Shown here: piece by piece, positions 29,845 through 40,258 of the stretch | How the letters are laid out: every line of letters begins with the position of its first letter | How positions within the stretch are numbered: the first letter of the stretch is position 1 | DNA from: Prochlorococcus sp. MIT 1307 | GTDB taxonomy: Bacteria > Cyanobacteriota > Cyanobacteriia > PCC-6307 > Cyanobiaceae | Direction: 5' to 3' | Assembly (NCBI RefSeq): GCF_034092395.1 | Contig: NZ_CP139301.1 | Span: forward strand, 1,054,001 to 1,118,000 | DNA: 64,000 nt | The notes under the pieces: model-generated | Databases searched by the model: none | The model's input: the letters and a program-made list of their open reading frames with translations, nothing else | Told to the model about the DNA's origin: nothing | Translations under genes and position numbers: made by a program

Positions 29845-31656
29845 ATGCTCAGACTTTCTAATATCCTCAATATTCAGCTGAAAAAAGCTCTAGAAAGAGC
29901 GTTCCCAAATGCAGCAAACGCAGCCCGAGTATCAGGCTCAACTCTCGACCCAGTACTAGTTCCAGCAAGTAAGCCCGAATTTGGTGACTTTCAAGTGAAT
30001 GGGGCATTGAACTTAGCTAAAGCCTTAAAACAATCACCTCGCGATATTGCCTTAGCGATCGTCGCACAATTACACGAAGATGAAGAATTTTTAAACTTAT
30101 GCAAGTCTCCAGAAATCGCAGGCCCTGGCTTTATAAACCTAACTCTCACAACCCAATGCCTCATAAGAGAAATAAACAACCAAATGAACGACCACCGACT
30201 TGGTGTTCCATTAATAGATTTGTCAAAAACATCAGGGGGAAGTGCCCCAATAGTCATTGACTTTTCTAGTCCAAATATTGCAAAAGAAATGCATGTCGGT
30301 CACCTACGATCAACAATTATTGGTGATTCACTAGCAAGAGTACTGGAATTTCGAGGCCATTCTGTATTGCGCCTCAACCATGTAGGAGACTGGGGGACAC
30401 AATTTGGAATGCTGATATCTCATCTCAAACTTGTTGCTCCTGAAGCCCTGACAACCGCTGATGCAATTGACTTAGGTGATCTTGTTAACTTCTACCGTCA
30501 GGCAAAGCAGCGCTTTGATGAAGATGAGCTTTTTCAAGATGAATCTCGTGAAGAAGTCATAAAGCTACAAAACGGAGACCTTCAAGCTTTGAAAGCTTGG
30601 AAATTACTTTGTGACCAATCAAGACAAGAATTCCAAAAAATTTATGATCGATTAGATATTCGTCTCAATGAAAGAGGCGAATCGTTCTATAACCCTTATT
30701 TAAAAAATGTACTAAATGATCTTGATGACTTAGGACTGTTGGTCACTGATGAGGGAGCCAAGTGTGTATTTCTAGAAAGCATAACTGGGAAAGACGGTAA
30801 GTCACTTCCAATGATCATTCAAAAACAAGATGGCGGCTTTAATTACGCTACAACAGATTTAGCGGCCATCAGATACCGTTTGAATAGCTATCCCGATGGA
30901 GATGGAGCTCAACGTTTGATCTACGTAACCGACGCAGGCCAATCTAATCATTTTGCAGGAGTATTTGAAATTGCGGAGCGTGCAAAATGGATACCAAATG
31001 GTTGTCACATTGAACATGTACCATTTGGCCTTGTTCAAGGTGAAGATGGTAAAAAGCTAAAAACTCGTTCAGGTGAAACCGTACGACTACGAGACTTGCT
31101 GGATGAAGCAATAGATCGTGCTGAATCAGATCTTCGAATTCGACTAAAAAAAGAAGGGAGAGACGAGAGTCAAGCCTTTATCAAACATGTGTCTACCACT
31201 GTAGGGATAGCAGCAGTCAAGTATGCCGATTTAAGTCAGAACAGAATAACGAACTATCAATTTAGTTTTAATAAAATGCTTGCCTTGCAGGGAAATACCG
31301 CGCCATATTTACTTTATGCCTTAGTACGAATAGCTGGTATTGCCAGGAAAGGAGGTAATCTTGGAATTAATATAGATACTCTTGAATTTAATCAGCCTCA
31401 AGAGTGGTGCCTTATTAGAGAACTCCTGAAATTTGATGAAGTGATTATCAAAGTAGAAGAAGAGCTACTGCCCAATCGTCTCTGTAGTTACTTATTTGAC
31501 CTGAGTCAAGTATTTAATCGCTTCTACGACAAAGTGCCTGTCTTAAAAGCCAATGAACCAAACCGAAGTTGCAGATTGGCGCTCTGTCGAACAACTGCTA
31601 ACACTCTAAAGCTAGGAATGACACTACTAGGCATTCCTACTCTCGAAAGGATGTAA
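29845..31656 (+). CDS. argS: arginyl-tRNA synthetase
   Basis: 603 residues, class I synthetase. The N-terminal Add1 domain, the HIGH-like [12 protein letters not shown], and the helical DALR-type anticodon domain at the end are visible. The KMSKS site is present only as [11 protein letters not shown], as in many arginyl enzymes. It shares one base with hisC (TAATG). Confidence 0.97.
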   Translation: MLRLSNILNIQLKKALERAFPNAANAARVSGSTLDPVLVPASKPEFGDFQVNGALNLAKALKQSPRDIALAIVAQLHEDEEFLNLCKSPEIAGPGFINLTLTTQCLIREINNQMNDHRLGVPLIDLSKTSGGSAPIVIDFSSPNIAKEMHVGHLRSTIIGDSLARVLEFRGHSVLRLNHVGDWGTQFGMLISHLKLVAPEALTTADAIDLGDLVNFYRQAKQRFDEDELFQDESREEVIKLQNGDLQALKAWKLLCDQSRQEFQKIYDRLDIRLNERGESFYNPYLKNVLNDLDDLGLLVTDEGAKCVFLESITGKDGKSLPMIIQKQDGGFNYATTDLAAIRYRLNSYPDGDGAQRLIYVTDAGQSNHFAGVFEIAERAKWIPNGCHIEHVPFGLVQGEDGKKLKTRSGETVRLRDLLDEAIDRAESDLRIRLKKEGRDESQAFIKHVSTTVGIAAVKYADLSQNRITNYQFSFNKMLALQGNTAPYLLYALVRIAGIARKGGNLGINIDTLEFNQPQEWCLIRELLKFDEVIIKVEEELLPNRLCSYLFDLSQVFNRFYDKVPVLKANEPNRSCRLALCRTTANTLKLGMTLLGIPTLERM

Positions 31657-32774
31657 TGGGATTTTTAGAAAGACCTCAAATATTTAAAGGGCCTTCACCT
31701 AGAGGTGAAGTAGAAAGAATGTGTGCCTATAAAGCACCATTAGAAGGTCGGCGTAAATTGCTTCGACTTGATTTCAATGAAAATACAATTGGACCAAGTC
31801 CTCTTGTAGTAAAAGCACTTCAAAACATTCCACCACATCACATCTCTATCTACCCAGAATATGATGGGATGAGAGAAGCACTGATAGCCAATCTCAATTC
31901 TATAGAGACTTCCAAAAACTTAGAGCCTGAACAAGTTGGACTCTTCAACGGAGTTGATGCAGCAATACATGCAACTATTCATGCTTACGGCGACCGAGGT
32001 GAGCAACTAATTACAACATCGCCAACTTTTGGTTACTACACGCCCTGCGCCCATATGCAAGGAATGGAAATAGTCGCAATCGAATATGAAGGAATCAACT
32101 TCAAGTTCCCCACACAAAAGGTCACAGTCGCATTGCTAAAGCAAAAACCAAAGCTCTTATTGATCTGCAATCCAAATAATCCAACTGGTACAAGGTTAGA
32201 AGCACAAAAAATACTGAACTTTGCAGCAATTGCACCTAACACTTTGGTGATAGTTGATGAGCTCTATGAAGCCTTCACAGGTGACAGCGTCTTATCAGAA
32301 GTTGATTTTGATAAGACGCCAAATCTTTTAGTACTCAGGTCTCTCTCCAAAACAGCAGGCTTAGCTGGCTTGCGAATTGGATTTGCAATTGGGAACGCTA
32401 ATGTTGTAGAACGAATTTGTCGTGTGACTGGTCCTTATGATGTCAATAGCTTTGCTATAACAGCAGCTTTAGCTGCTCTTGAAGACCAAGCATATACAAA
32501 TGATTATGTCGAAGAAGTATTACGAGCACGAGAATGGCTAAAACATCAGCTAATCACAAGTGGGAAACGTCATCATATCGACGGGGGTAATTACCTTTTG
32601 ATTTGGCCTGACAACGAATCATCAAAAGTAACAGAGTCTCTTAGGAAAGAAGGCATTCTAGTTAGGGATATGGATAGGAAACCACTACTAGAAGGAGCCT
32701 TACGAATAAGTATCGGCACAACTGATCAAATGAAGCAATTTTGGAAAACTTTTTTAAAAGTCGACTGCAATTGA
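31656..32774 (+). CDS. hisC: histidinol-phosphate aminotransferase-like enzyme
   Basis: 372 residues, fold-type I aminotransferase of the HisC family: LDFNENTIGPSP, NPNNPTGTRL, VIVDELYEAF and the PLP lysine in LRSLSKTAGLAGLRIGF, and a late Arg in ALRISIGT. It would convert imidazole-acetol phosphate to histidinol phosphate; HisC-like enzymes may also act on aromatic amino acids, so the substrate is inferred. It begins at the last base of argS. Confidence 0.85.
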   Translation: MGFLERPQIFKGPSPRGEVERMCAYKAPLEGRRKLLRLDFNENTIGPSPLVVKALQNIPPHHISIYPEYDGMREALIANLNSIETSKNLEPEQVGLFNGVDAAIHATIHAYGDRGEQLITTSPTFGYYTPCAHMQGMEIVAIEYEGINFKFPTQKVTVALLKQKPKLLLICNPNNPTGTRLEAQKILNFAAIAPNTLVIVDELYEAFTGDSVLSEVDFDKTPNLLVLRSLSKTAGLAGLRIGFAIGNANVVERICRVTGPYDVNSFAITAALAALEDQAYTNDYVEEVLRAREWLKHQLITSGKRHHIDGGNYLLIWPDNESSKVTESLRKEGILVRDMDRKPLLEGALRISIGTTDQMKQFWKTFLKVDCN

Positions 32775-32788
32775 ATGAAAGTTGGTCT

Positions 32789-33532
32789 CTATCGCATAAC
32801 GTTGATAACAGTTTGATCGGAAAGTTTATTTTTGAGGTAAAGAGTTTTTCCTACTTTTCTTACCTCATTTCCTTGCATAGCATCTAAAAACGGTTGAACA
32901 CCTCCTTGATCACAATTACTCAAAGATGTATTGGTTCCCCGTTGATAGTGAACTGGAATAACCCGCTTAGGACGTAAATCTCTAACAACCTTTGCTGCTT
33001 CAATCCCGTCATAGACTTTTGCTCCGCCACCAACTGCAATAATCAATACATCAGGGCGACCCAACAAGACCTTATCTTCGCCAGAAAGAGGCGCTGCACT
33101 GCCACCCAAATGAGCGAAGCGCAAACCACCCTGATTCCACACCCAAAGAGTCGCAAGTCCATATCTACGCCCTCCAAAACGATCATGAGGAGCAGTAAAG
33201 CCTTCCAAAGCCAATCCGTTGACTCGATATGACCCGGGCTTGACAAGAAATACTCCTTTAGCAACTCGTGCGCCCTCATCAGCCAATTCCGAGCTGGCCA
33301 GAATCACATTGGCAGTCAATCTTGGCTCCTTTAGTCCTGCTGCACATCCCACAGCCTTGAAAGGATTTAACAAAACAGATTGTCCACCCCCTTTAATCAA
33401 GAGAGAGCTATGGCCATGATTAGTGATCCGGACCCCTCCAGCCATAGCAGAAAGGCCTGAAGAGCTCACTAAGGCAAATGCCAGTAAAACTCTTTTAAAA
33501 AAAGAGCTCCAGAAACAAAATTTGATTGGCAT
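32789..33532 (-). CDS. exported metallo-beta-lactamase-fold protein with degenerate metal site
   Basis: 247 residues. Residues 1-32 form a signal peptide with a hydrophobic core (VLLAFALVSSSGLSAMA). The rest follows the UlaG/UPF0173-type MBL fold: early NHGHSSLLI (38-46), then His116, FAHLGG (His141) and VIPVHYQRG (His195). The HxHxDH motif that should be near residues 81-86 reads SSELADEG, so three of its His ligands are gone and only the Asp remains. Zinc hydrolase activity is therefore doubtful. It ends the minus-strand run from prfB. Similar proteins in other cyanobacteria probably exist, but I could not check. Confidence 0.75.
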   Translation of the reverse strand: MPIKFCFWSSFFKRVLLAFALVSSSGLSAMAGGVRITNHGHSSLLIKGGGQSVLLNPFKAVGCAAGLKEPRLTANVILASSELADEGARVAKGVFLVKPGSYRVNGLALEGFTAPHDRFGGRRYGLATLWVWNQGGLRFAHLGGSAAPLSGEDKVLLGRPDVLIIAVGGGAKVYDGIEAAKVVRDLRPKRVIPVHYQRGTNTSLSNCDQGGVQPFLDAMQGNEVRKVGKTLYLKNKLSDQTVINVMR

Positions 33533-33580
33533 TAATTAAAAACCTATAGGCCCAGGAAATTAGCAGTTTCCTTAGCTGAA

Positions 33581-34168
33581 TTAAATGAGGCCCAAAAAGT
33601 TGCTCAGCAACTTATGCCCACCTTCTGTTAGCACGCTCTCAGGGTGGAATTGAACTCCCTGAAGGTGAGGGTATTTACGGTGTCTTAATCCCATTATCGT
33701 TCCATCCGCTAACCAGGCAGTAATTTCAAGGCAGTCAGGCAGAGTCTCCTTGTCTGCAATAAGGCTGTGATATCTAGTCGCAATAAATGGTTGAGACAAA
33801 CCTGCAAAAACGCCTAATCCTTGATGAAAGACTTGTGATGTTTTCCCATGCATCAATTCATGAGCCCTCACAACCCTCGCTCCATATGCCTGAGCTAAAG
33901 CTTGATGGCCTAAACAAACTCCAAGAGTAGGAATGCTAGGAGCCAGGCTTTTCAAAACTTCTAAGCAAACTCCAGACTGGTCTGGATCACCTGGACCAGG
34001 TGACAGAAGAATTGCTTCAGGTGCAAGATCACTAATCTCACTAATTGAAAGAGAATCGTTACGCTCTACTTTTACATCAGCCGCAACAGGATGTTCTTGG
34101 GCTAACTCCCCCAAGTACTGAACAAGGTTAAAAGTAAAGCTATCGTAGTTATCAATAACAAGAATCAT
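33581..34168 (-). CDS. trpG: anthranilate/para-aminobenzoate synthase glutamine amidotransferase
   Basis: 195 residues of a class I glutamine amidotransferase: [14 protein letters not shown] at the start, oxyanion loop LLSPGPGDP, nucleophile Cys in [14 protein letters not shown] and the His-Glu pair in [12 protein letters not shown]. It passes ammonia to TrpE or PabB; in many bacteria one protein (TrpG/PabA) serves both pathways. The partner gene is not here. ATG start. Confidence 0.93.
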   Translation of the reverse strand: MILVIDNYDSFTFNLVQYLGELAQEHPVAADVKVERNDSLSISEISDLAPEAILLSPGPGDPDQSGVCLEVLKSLAPSIPTLGVCLGHQALAQAYGARVVRAHELMHGKTSQVFHQGLGVFAGLSQPFIATRYHSLIADKETLPDCLEITAWLADGTIMGLRHRKYPHLQGVQFHPESVLTEGGHKLLSNFLGLI

Positions 34169-34181
34169 GAGCCTACTGAAT

Positions 34182-34667
34182 TTATGTCCCCAATTGGGTT
34201 AGTAAAGGTGGTAATAAAAGAAGAAGTGCAACAATCAAAGAACTAAATGAGGCTACTAGAACAGCTGCAGCAGAACAATCCTTAGCAATGCGTGCCAAAG
34301 GGTGAAAACGACGCCCAATAGCCAGATCGACAACAGCTTCGATAGCAGTATTTAATAACTCTAATACTAAAATAGCAGTTACAGTTAACACCAACACAGC
34401 CATATGGTTGGCATTAAGTTTTAAATAAATTCCCAGAGCAAATACAAAAATGCCAATAACTGCATGAATACGAAAGTTCCTTTGGCTCAAAAAGCTATAA
34501 ACAATTCCTTGAGCCGCATAGCGAAAACTGGAAGGAAGGTCTTTAGAGATTCTCCAAGAACCACGTTTTCTAGTCCTTCTGAACCGAGTCGAAAGTGGAG
34601 TAATTTTTCCTGCCAAAGAATTGGCTCGTTCAAGTGGCGTCATTAAATTCTTACTCGTTACCTCCAT
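34182..34667 (-). CDS. dgkA: diacylglycerol/undecaprenol kinase
   Basis: 161 residues with three membrane helices in the second half and the family motif [17 protein letters not shown]. Prokaryotic DgkA phosphorylates diacylglycerol or undecaprenol. The first 50 residues form a basic cytosolic extension. The ATG start lies inside the end of ybeY (17-base overlap), an arrangement common next to ybeY. Confidence 0.92.
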   Translation of the reverse strand: MEVTSKNLMTPLERANSLAGKITPLSTRFRRTRKRGSWRISKDLPSSFRYAAQGIVYSFLSQRNFRIHAVIGIFVFALGIYLKLNANHMAVLVLTVTAILVLELLNTAIEAVVDLAIGRRFHPLARIAKDCSAAAVLVASFSSLIVALLLLLPPLLTQLGT

Positions 34668-35226
34668 TTGTTGGAAGATTACCGTCGATACACAAAAGTT
34701 GCTCTTGACAGCAAAGCATCGCTTTTAAACTCTGAGGATTGGGATGTTCCCAGCCCAATAAGTGCAAGAGTCCATGACTGACCAACCATCTAAGTTCCTC
34801 TTCTAAAGTATGCTTTTGTTCCATAGCTTGTTGTTCTGCTGTAATTAAAGAAACAACAATATCTCCCAACTCTATAGATTGATCTTTTGGAACAATAATC
34901 TTGTCATCAATGATAGGGAATGAAAGAACATCTGTTTTTTCTGATTTACCACACCAGGTAGAATTTAAAAAAGTGATATTTTTATCGTCCGTAAATTGCA
35001 ACCCCATACTTACAACTAGTGTTTTCCTAACTGATTCAGGGCAATGTAAGGAATTATCAGACCGAATAAAATGTATCCATTCTCTTAGGGCCTTTTCCCA
35101 AGGAGCAGCTTCAATAAGAGAACTTTTTGTAGGTTGATCTGAAAGTTGCGCCAACACGTCCTGATTGGCTCCAGTAAAAGACAAGTCAAGCTGAAGATCT
35201 ATCCCGCTAGTTAAAGATCTTTTCAT
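34651..35226 (-). CDS. ybeY: endoribonuclease YbeY (16S rRNA maturation)
   Basis: 191 residues from the ATG at 35226 (a GTG lies two codons upstream). The zinc motif HGLLHLLGWEHP (HxxxHxxxxxH) is intact. YbeY processes the 3' end of 16S rRNA and takes part in ribosome quality control. A long N-terminal extension before the core is likely to be lineage-specific. It lies seven bases after the small DUF3285-like gene and overlaps dgkA. Confidence 0.94.
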   Translation of the reverse strand: MKRSLTSGIDLQLDLSFTGANQDVLAQLSDQPTKSSLIEAAPWEKALREWIHFIRSDNSLHCPESVRKTLVVSMGLQFTDDKNITFLNSTWCGKSEKTDVLSFPIIDDKIIVPKDQSIELGDIVVSLITAEQQAMEQKHTLEEELRWLVSHGLLHLLGWEHPNPQSLKAMLCCQEQLLCIDGNLPTNGGNE

Positions 35227-35233
35227 TATCACT

Positions 35234-35407
35234 TTATTGCGGAAGTGTAGGACGCCCTAATGAAGCAACAACAACTATAAACACAACAAAGCCAAAGGCT
35301 GTTAAGGCAAAATGTGTCAGGCTCTGATTACCCTTTTGAACCATATTCTTCATCGCCAATTTCACAAAACTGGGGGAAGGTGTTTTCTGCGAATCTGAAT
35401 TCTTCAT
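35234..35407 (-). CDS. 57-residue single-pass membrane protein, DUF3285-like
   Basis: A small gene between prfB and ybeY, read from an ATG at 35407 to a TAA at 35234-35236. The protein starts MKNSDSQKTPSPSFVKLAMK, then has one hydrophobic helix (about residues 32-50, ending FVVFIVVVASLG) and finishes RPTLPQ. From memory this pattern (PSPSFVKLAM...GRPTLPQ) is the DUF3285 family, conserved in cyanobacteria. Function unknown. Same strand and tight spacing to both neighbours indicate one operon with prfB and ybeY. Confidence 0.85.
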   Translation of the reverse strand: MKNSDSQKTPSPSFVKLAMKNMVQKGNQSLTHFALTAFGFVVFIVVVASLGRPTLPQ

Positions 35408-35434
35408 TGATGAATTTTTATTGATGTGAGCTTT

Positions 35435-36563
35435 TTAATTATCTAAGTTGATATCTGAACGATCTAAACCTTGCCTTAAAAGAGATTGAATAAATGGGTC
35501 CAACTTTCCGTTCATTACAGCTTGGACATCCGTCGTCTCATACTCGGTTCTTAAATCTTTGACCATTTGATAGGGATGAAAGACATAGTTTCGAATCTGA
35601 TTCCCCCATGCTGCCTCAACTATGTCACCCCTTATATCAGCAATCTCAGCAGCACGTTGTTCCTCGGCAATGATCAGTAATTTAGCTTTCAACAAAGCCA
35701 TTGCCTTCTCCTTATTTTGTAATTGAGAACGCTCTTGAGTACAACGAACCGCTAAACCAGTAGGAATATGCAAGATACGTACGGCAGTTTCAACTTTATT
35801 GACATTCTGACCACCAGCTCCACCAGAACGACTTGTCGTTACTTCTAGGTCTTTTTCAGGAATTTCCAACTGAACTTCATGGTCGAGTTTGGGCATGACC
35901 TCAACACCTGCAAAACTTGTTTGACGCTTGCTATTCGCATTAAAAGGAGAGATCCTGACCAACCTATGGGTCCCTTTCTCATTCTGAAGGTAGCCATAAG
36001 CATGCCGCCCCTCAATCTCAACAGTTGCACTTTTTATTCCAGCCTCTTCTCCTTCAGACAATTCATCGACGGTGACTTTCATACCATGATCTTCGGCCCA
36101 TCGTGTGTACATCCTCAAGAGCATCTGCGCCCAATCCTGAGCATCAGTCCCTCCTGCTCCTGCATTTATAGATAAAACAACTCCTTCATTATCATAAGGG
36201 CCACTTAAAAGACGTTCTAATTCCCATCGATCGAGGTCTATCCTCAACTGAGCCAAGCCATCTTGGGCCTCATGAAGCATCTCCATATCGGGTTCTAGCT
36301 CGTAAAGCTCAAGTGTGGCTTTTGCGTCTGCAATAGCGCTTTGCCATCTCACTAATTCTGATAATCGGGCCTTCACCTCGTCCAACTTTCGCATTTGCTT
36401 TTGAGCGTTCTTCTGGTTGTTCCAAAAATCCGGCTGTGCTGCAAGTTGTTCAAGATCTTTTTTTCGAGCATTTAACGCAGGAACGTCAAAGACAGTCCTG
36501 AGCATTGCCCAGGCGGTCAGTGAGCTCAGACAGATCTCTTTTAAAGTCAGTTAGGTCGAGCAA
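35435..36563 (-). CDS. prfB: peptide chain release factor 2, programmed +1 frameshift
   Basis: RF2 releases peptides at UGA and UAA codons. The main frame (from 36505 down) gives only a truncated start. In the zero frame upstream, a TTG at 36563 opens 25 codons ([14 protein letters not shown]..., first Leu read as Met) ending at an in-frame TGA (36486-36488) in CTTTGAC, the classical RF2 slip site, with AGGA four bases before the CTT. A +1 shift joins it to [15 protein letters not shown], so the full protein is about 382 residues. The SPF discriminator (RISPFNA) and GGQ ([10 protein letters not shown]) are intact. Divergent from grxC. Confidence 0.93.
36485..36497 (-). promoter_or_regulatory. 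RF2 recoding site
   Basis: On the minus strand the sequence reads AGGACTGTCTTTGAC: a Shine-Dalgarno-like AGGA, a short spacer, CTT, the stop TGA and then C. This matches the known RF2 autoregulatory element, where low RF2 lets the ribosome slip +1 at CTT-TGA. Recognised directly in the sequence; function is from the well-known family mechanism. Confidence 0.92.
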
Positions 36564-36639
36564 TCGTCAAGTCTCAAAGCACAAAGACGCTATCAGTTTA
36601 AGAAGCCTCATAGGATCTTCAACAACTAAAAATGACCCA

Positions 36640-36903
36640 ATGGCAAAAGTTGAAATTTACACCTGGCAATCATGCCCATTTTGCATGCGTGCAAAAAGCC
36701 TACTAACAAGCAAAGGTGTCGATTACATTGAATATGCAATTGATGGAGACCAAGCAGCTCGTAGAGCAATGGCTGATCGAGCAGATGGTCGGACCACAGT
36801 GCCCCAAATTTTTATTGATGAGAAAGGGATTGGTGGATGTGATGAGTTACACGCTCTTGAAGACAAGAAACAACTCAACACTCTGCTTGGTTTCGTGAAT
36901 TAA
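36640..36903 (+). CDS. grxC: glutaredoxin 3-like
   Basis: 87 residues from the ATG at 36640 ([18 protein letters not shown]); the upstream open frame covers the prfB start and is not coding. The CPFC redox motif, the TVP cis-proline motif (TTVPQIFI) and GGCDEL are all present. It reduces protein disulfides and mixed disulfides using glutathione. The glutathione synthetase gene starts four bases later, which is a tight functional pair. Confidence 0.95.
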   Translation: MAKVEIYTWQSCPFCMRAKSLLTSKGVDYIEYAIDGDQAARRAMADRADGRTTVPQIFIDEKGIGGCDELHALEDKKQLNTLLGFVN

Positions 36904-36907
36904 GGCT

Positions 36908-37846
36908 ATGAAACATCTTTTTGTACTCGATCCAATTAAGAACATAAATCCTGAGAAAGATTCGTCAGCTGCTTTGATGCAAGCAGCACAACGCGCATCC
37001 ATTGAAGTTTGGACCTGCACTCCCTCCGCTTTACAAGCTCATGGAGATAAGGCTTGGGTAGTGACAAATCCTGTTATTCCAGAGCCATGGATCGATATAG
37101 ATAAACCTCAAAGTAAACCATTAACTGATTTCCATTGCATCTGGATGCGCAAAGACCCTCCAGTAGATGAAGCCTTTCTATATGCAACACATTTACTTGA
37201 AGTAGCAGAACGAGAAGGCGTTGTCATTTTGAATAAACCAGCTTCATTAAGAGCCTGGAATGAAAAATTAGGAGCCCTGAGATATAGCAAATTGATGGCA
37301 CCTACACTTGTAGCTAGTCGAGTTGTTGAATTAACAGACTTCGCAAGAGAGCAAGGAGAAGTTGTAGTGAAGCCTCTAGGAGGAAAAGGTGGTCAAGGAG
37401 TAATTCGAGTCGCCAAAAATGCTCCCGGACTGGAGGCTTTAATCGAATTAATGACTGATCAAGAACGCTTGCCAGTAATGATGCAATGCTTCTTACCAGA
37501 TGTAGTCGAAGGTGACAAAAGAATCTTGCTAGTAGATGGCGAACCTTTGGGAGCAATAAATCGTCGCCCTAAGTTGGGAGATTTTCGAAGTAATCTTGCT
37601 TTAGGGGGCCAAGCAGAGGCAACAAAACTATCTATTCGTGAACAAGAAATATGTGAAGAACTAGCGCCAGACTTAAAAAGTCAAGGCTTATTCTTCGTTG
37701 GGATAGATGTAATTGGAGGAATGTTAAGTGAAATCAATGTCACTAGTCCAACTGGCATTAGAGAAGTTGAACGCCTTATGACTATTCCTTTAGCCGATCA
37801 AGTAATGGAACGACTACTAGATCGTTTCGAGCGAATGTCAAGTTGA
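36908..37846 (+). CDS. gshB: glutathione synthetase
   Basis: 312 residues, ATP-grasp enzyme that adds glycine to gamma-glutamylcysteine. The ATP-grasp lysine regions ([16 protein letters not shown]), metal-binding acids ([13 protein letters not shown]) and [17 protein letters not shown] are typical of prokaryotic GshB. Co-transcribed with grxC. Its 3' end overlaps the end of menF, on the opposite strand, by 49 bases, one of the longest overlaps in the window. Confidence 0.95.
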   Translation: MKHLFVLDPIKNINPEKDSSAALMQAAQRASIEVWTCTPSALQAHGDKAWVVTNPVIPEPWIDIDKPQSKPLTDFHCIWMRKDPPVDEAFLYATHLLEVAEREGVVILNKPASLRAWNEKLGALRYSKLMAPTLVASRVVELTDFAREQGEVVVKPLGGKGGQGVIRVAKNAPGLEALIELMTDQERLPVMMQCFLPDVVEGDKRILLVDGEPLGAINRRPKLGDFRSNLALGGQAEATKLSIREQEICEELAPDLKSQGLFFVGIDVIGGMLSEINVTSPTGIREVERLMTIPLADQVMERLLDRFERMSS

Positions 37847-39207
37847 TCAGCTAAGACTGCCAATTTAAGCCCAACCTCTTGAAGCTCTCTTTGAGCTATC
37901 GAGCCTCTTACAAGCCCTGCTCCTGCAGTCAACTCTAGCGTTCTACCTCTTGCCATACCACAACGAATAGCAACTCTAAACTCAGCATTCCCTGAGTTAT
38001 CAATCCACCCAATTGGAGCAGCATAACTACCTCGCTCAAATGGCTCCAAAGTTCGCAGCCAAGTCATTGCCTCTCTTCGCGGGAAGCCAGCAACAGCAGG
38101 TGTAGGGTGCAATGCACCTACTAAAGATAAAGGTGATTTATCTCCAGCAACAGCATTAATCGGAGTATGTAAATGGACTAGATGACCATGTCGAGCAAGC
38201 TGAGGACGCCTTGGCCGTCTTGGAACAAGACCTTCACTAATCAATTGATTGGCAATTGACGCAACCACGAGCTCATGCTCTCTCAAATCCTTATCAGACC
38301 GAAGTAAAGACCTTTCATCATCTTGTCGAGTTGCAGTGCCTGCAAGTGCATCAATTTGGAGATTCCCTTTTCGAAGACTAAGGAGTCGTTCAGGTGAAGC
38401 GCCAAAAAACACTTCATCTGGGGTTCTCTGCCAGAGGAAACGGCAACTTCCTGTTTGCTGCCTACGAAGACGAGAAAGCATTCCCAATGGATCTAAAGGA
38501 GTTTCAAGCCAGATCGATTGACGAACAGCAAGAACTAATTTGTCAAGAATTCCATGATTGACCAGATCAATCCCACGAATTAATGCAGGCCGATAACAAT
38601 CTTGCCATTGCTGAGGAAATGAAAGGACAGAACCGATATTCGTCAAAATTCTTTCTTTTTGCTCTGAGATTTGTGTGACGCTTTGACTCATTAGCCACAA
38701 CTTTTCAGCAAGTACACGTGCTTCCGCCTCATGAGTAGCCACAGCCGTCAAGCGCAACCAGCTCTGACTACCTTGTTGGCAAAGTTGCCACCTTGGCAGT
38801 ACAGCCTGTACCGCTGGAGGAAGTCCATGCGTCCTCTGGCACTCTGAAGTTTGTTCAAAAAAGGAAAATGCCAACAATATTCGAGGGTTGGAATATGGAG
38901 GCGCTTCTGGAGTGATCTCTATAAGCCGTCCAAGCGTGACATCGCTGAAGCGTTGGGCTAGTTCAAACCTCCTAGGTCCAGAAATATCTAAAGACTGACA
39001 TCTTCCAGAAGCCGCAAAACAACGTCCTGGAGAGCCATCCCAGAGAAATCGAAATTGCTCTTTCTCAGCAATTAAAGGCAACTGACATAGTGGGTCAACT
39101 CCTTTGATTCGCACAGCTAAGCTCAAAACTGGCTCATCAGCCTTCCTTGCGCACCAGCCTTTGGCTGTTGCGGTCAAAATGTCACTAAAAGTGGGTCCAG
39201 CTGTCAT
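37798..39207 (-). CDS. menF: isochorismate synthase
   Basis: 469 residues from the ATG at 39207 (11 more codons are open upstream but would run into the divergent menA spacer). Chorismate-binding enzyme: [27 protein letters not shown], the C-terminal [18 protein letters not shown] and the Gly-rich [12 protein letters not shown] are characteristic. It opens the pathway to phylloquinone, the photosystem I cofactor. Divergent from menA; the 3' end overlaps gshB. Confidence 0.92.
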   Translation of the reverse strand: MTAGPTFSDILTATAKGWCARKADEPVLSLAVRIKGVDPLCQLPLIAEKEQFRFLWDGSPGRCFAASGRCQSLDISGPRRFELAQRFSDVTLGRLIEITPEAPPYSNPRILLAFSFFEQTSECQRTHGLPPAVQAVLPRWQLCQQGSQSWLRLTAVATHEAEARVLAEKLWLMSQSVTQISEQKERILTNIGSVLSFPQQWQDCYRPALIRGIDLVNHGILDKLVLAVRQSIWLETPLDPLGMLSRLRRQQTGSCRFLWQRTPDEVFFGASPERLLSLRKGNLQIDALAGTATRQDDERSLLRSDKDLREHELVVASIANQLISEGLVPRRPRRPQLARHGHLVHLHTPINAVAGDKSPLSLVGALHPTPAVAGFPRREAMTWLRTLEPFERGSYAAPIGWIDNSGNAEFRVAIRCGMARGRTLELTAGAGLVRGSIAQRELQEVGLKLAVLADQLDIRSKRSSSRSIT

Positions 39208-39279
39208 ATGGGATTCGAGCTGATCACACATACTGCTCAAATGTATAAACCGTCACCAGGCAAAAAAGGGGTTAATTCC

Positions 39280-40254
39280 ATGCAAAACCAACAGGATGTT
39301 GCATCCCTTTACGCCTCAAATGCTGAAAAACGTCTCCTTTGGAAAGCCGCAATCAAGTGGCCTTTATATTCAGTTGCTGTGATGCCAGTGCTTTTAGCCG
39401 CTGGATGGAGATTTAATGCAGGCCAAATTGTGCGATTAGACCAATTAGTTGGTTTTTTGATTGCTTCAATACTACTTTTGCTATGGGAAAACTTAACCAA
39501 TGACCTTTTCGATGCGGATACTGGCATAGATGAATTCAACAAGCCCCATTCGGTTGTTGCATTACTAGGGAACAAGCAGCCTGTTCGTCGTTTGGCCTAC
39601 GCCGCACTCTTCTTAGGTTTAGCTCTAATAATGCTACTGGCCTTTCGAAGCAACCCCTCGGTACTCTTTTTAGTCCTAGGTAGCTGTGCACTCGGTTACC
39701 TCTATCAAGGGCCACCTTTTCGACTTGGTTACCATGGGTTAGGAGAACCTCTTTGCTGGATCGCCTTTGGACCGTTCGCTACCGCAGCAGCACTATTAGT
39801 ACTATCACCAAGCGGGATTAATCCCTCCAACATCCCTTGGAGAGTAGCTACAACACTGGGGGCCGGCCCTGCACTCGCAACAACATTAGTTCTTTTTTGC
39901 TCACATTTTCATCAAGTTGCTGAAGATTCTGCACACGGGAAACGATCTCCTTTAGTCCGATTAGGGACTAAACGTTCAGCCAAACTAATTCCCTGGTTGT
40001 TAGCACTCATAATGACTTTGGAATTAATTCCAATAATGCAAAGGCATTGGCCCATAACAGCACTCCTAGGTTTGATTGGGTTACCTTCAGGGATTGCACT
40101 TGTACGTTTACTAAGTAGGCATCACAATCATCCTGAGAGAGTCAGTGGTAGCAAATTCTTAGCGTTACACTTCCAAGCCTTAAATGGATTGGGTTTGAGT
40201 GTCGGCCTTGCACTTGGCCCAGTTTTCGGAATTAGTTTAGTTAATCAAATTTAG
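39280..40254 (+). CDS. menA: DHNA phytyl/prenyltransferase MenA
   Basis: 324 residues from the ATG at 39280 (in-frame ATGs at 39208 and 39241 are alternatives). A UbiA-type membrane protein with about eight or nine helices. The first Asp-rich motif NDLFDADTGID and the second (EDSAHGKRSPLVRLG) hold the prenyl diphosphate. In cyanobacteria it adds phytyl to 1,4-dihydroxy-2-naphthoate to give the phylloquinone precursor. First gene of menA-menC-menE. Confidence 0.93.
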   Translation: MQNQQDVASLYASNAEKRLLWKAAIKWPLYSVAVMPVLLAAGWRFNAGQIVRLDQLVGFLIASILLLLWENLTNDLFDADTGIDEFNKPHSVVALLGNKQPVRRLAYAALFLGLALIMLLAFRSNPSVLFLVLGSCALGYLYQGPPFRLGYHGLGEPLCWIAFGPFATAAALLVLSPSGINPSNIPWRVATTLGAGPALATTLVLFCSHFHQVAEDSAHGKRSPLVRLGTKRSAKLIPWLLALIMTLELIPIMQRHWPITALLGLIGLPSGIALVRLLSRHHNHPERVSGSKFLALHFQALNGLGLSVGLALGPVFGISLVNQI

Positions 40255-40258
40255 ACAA

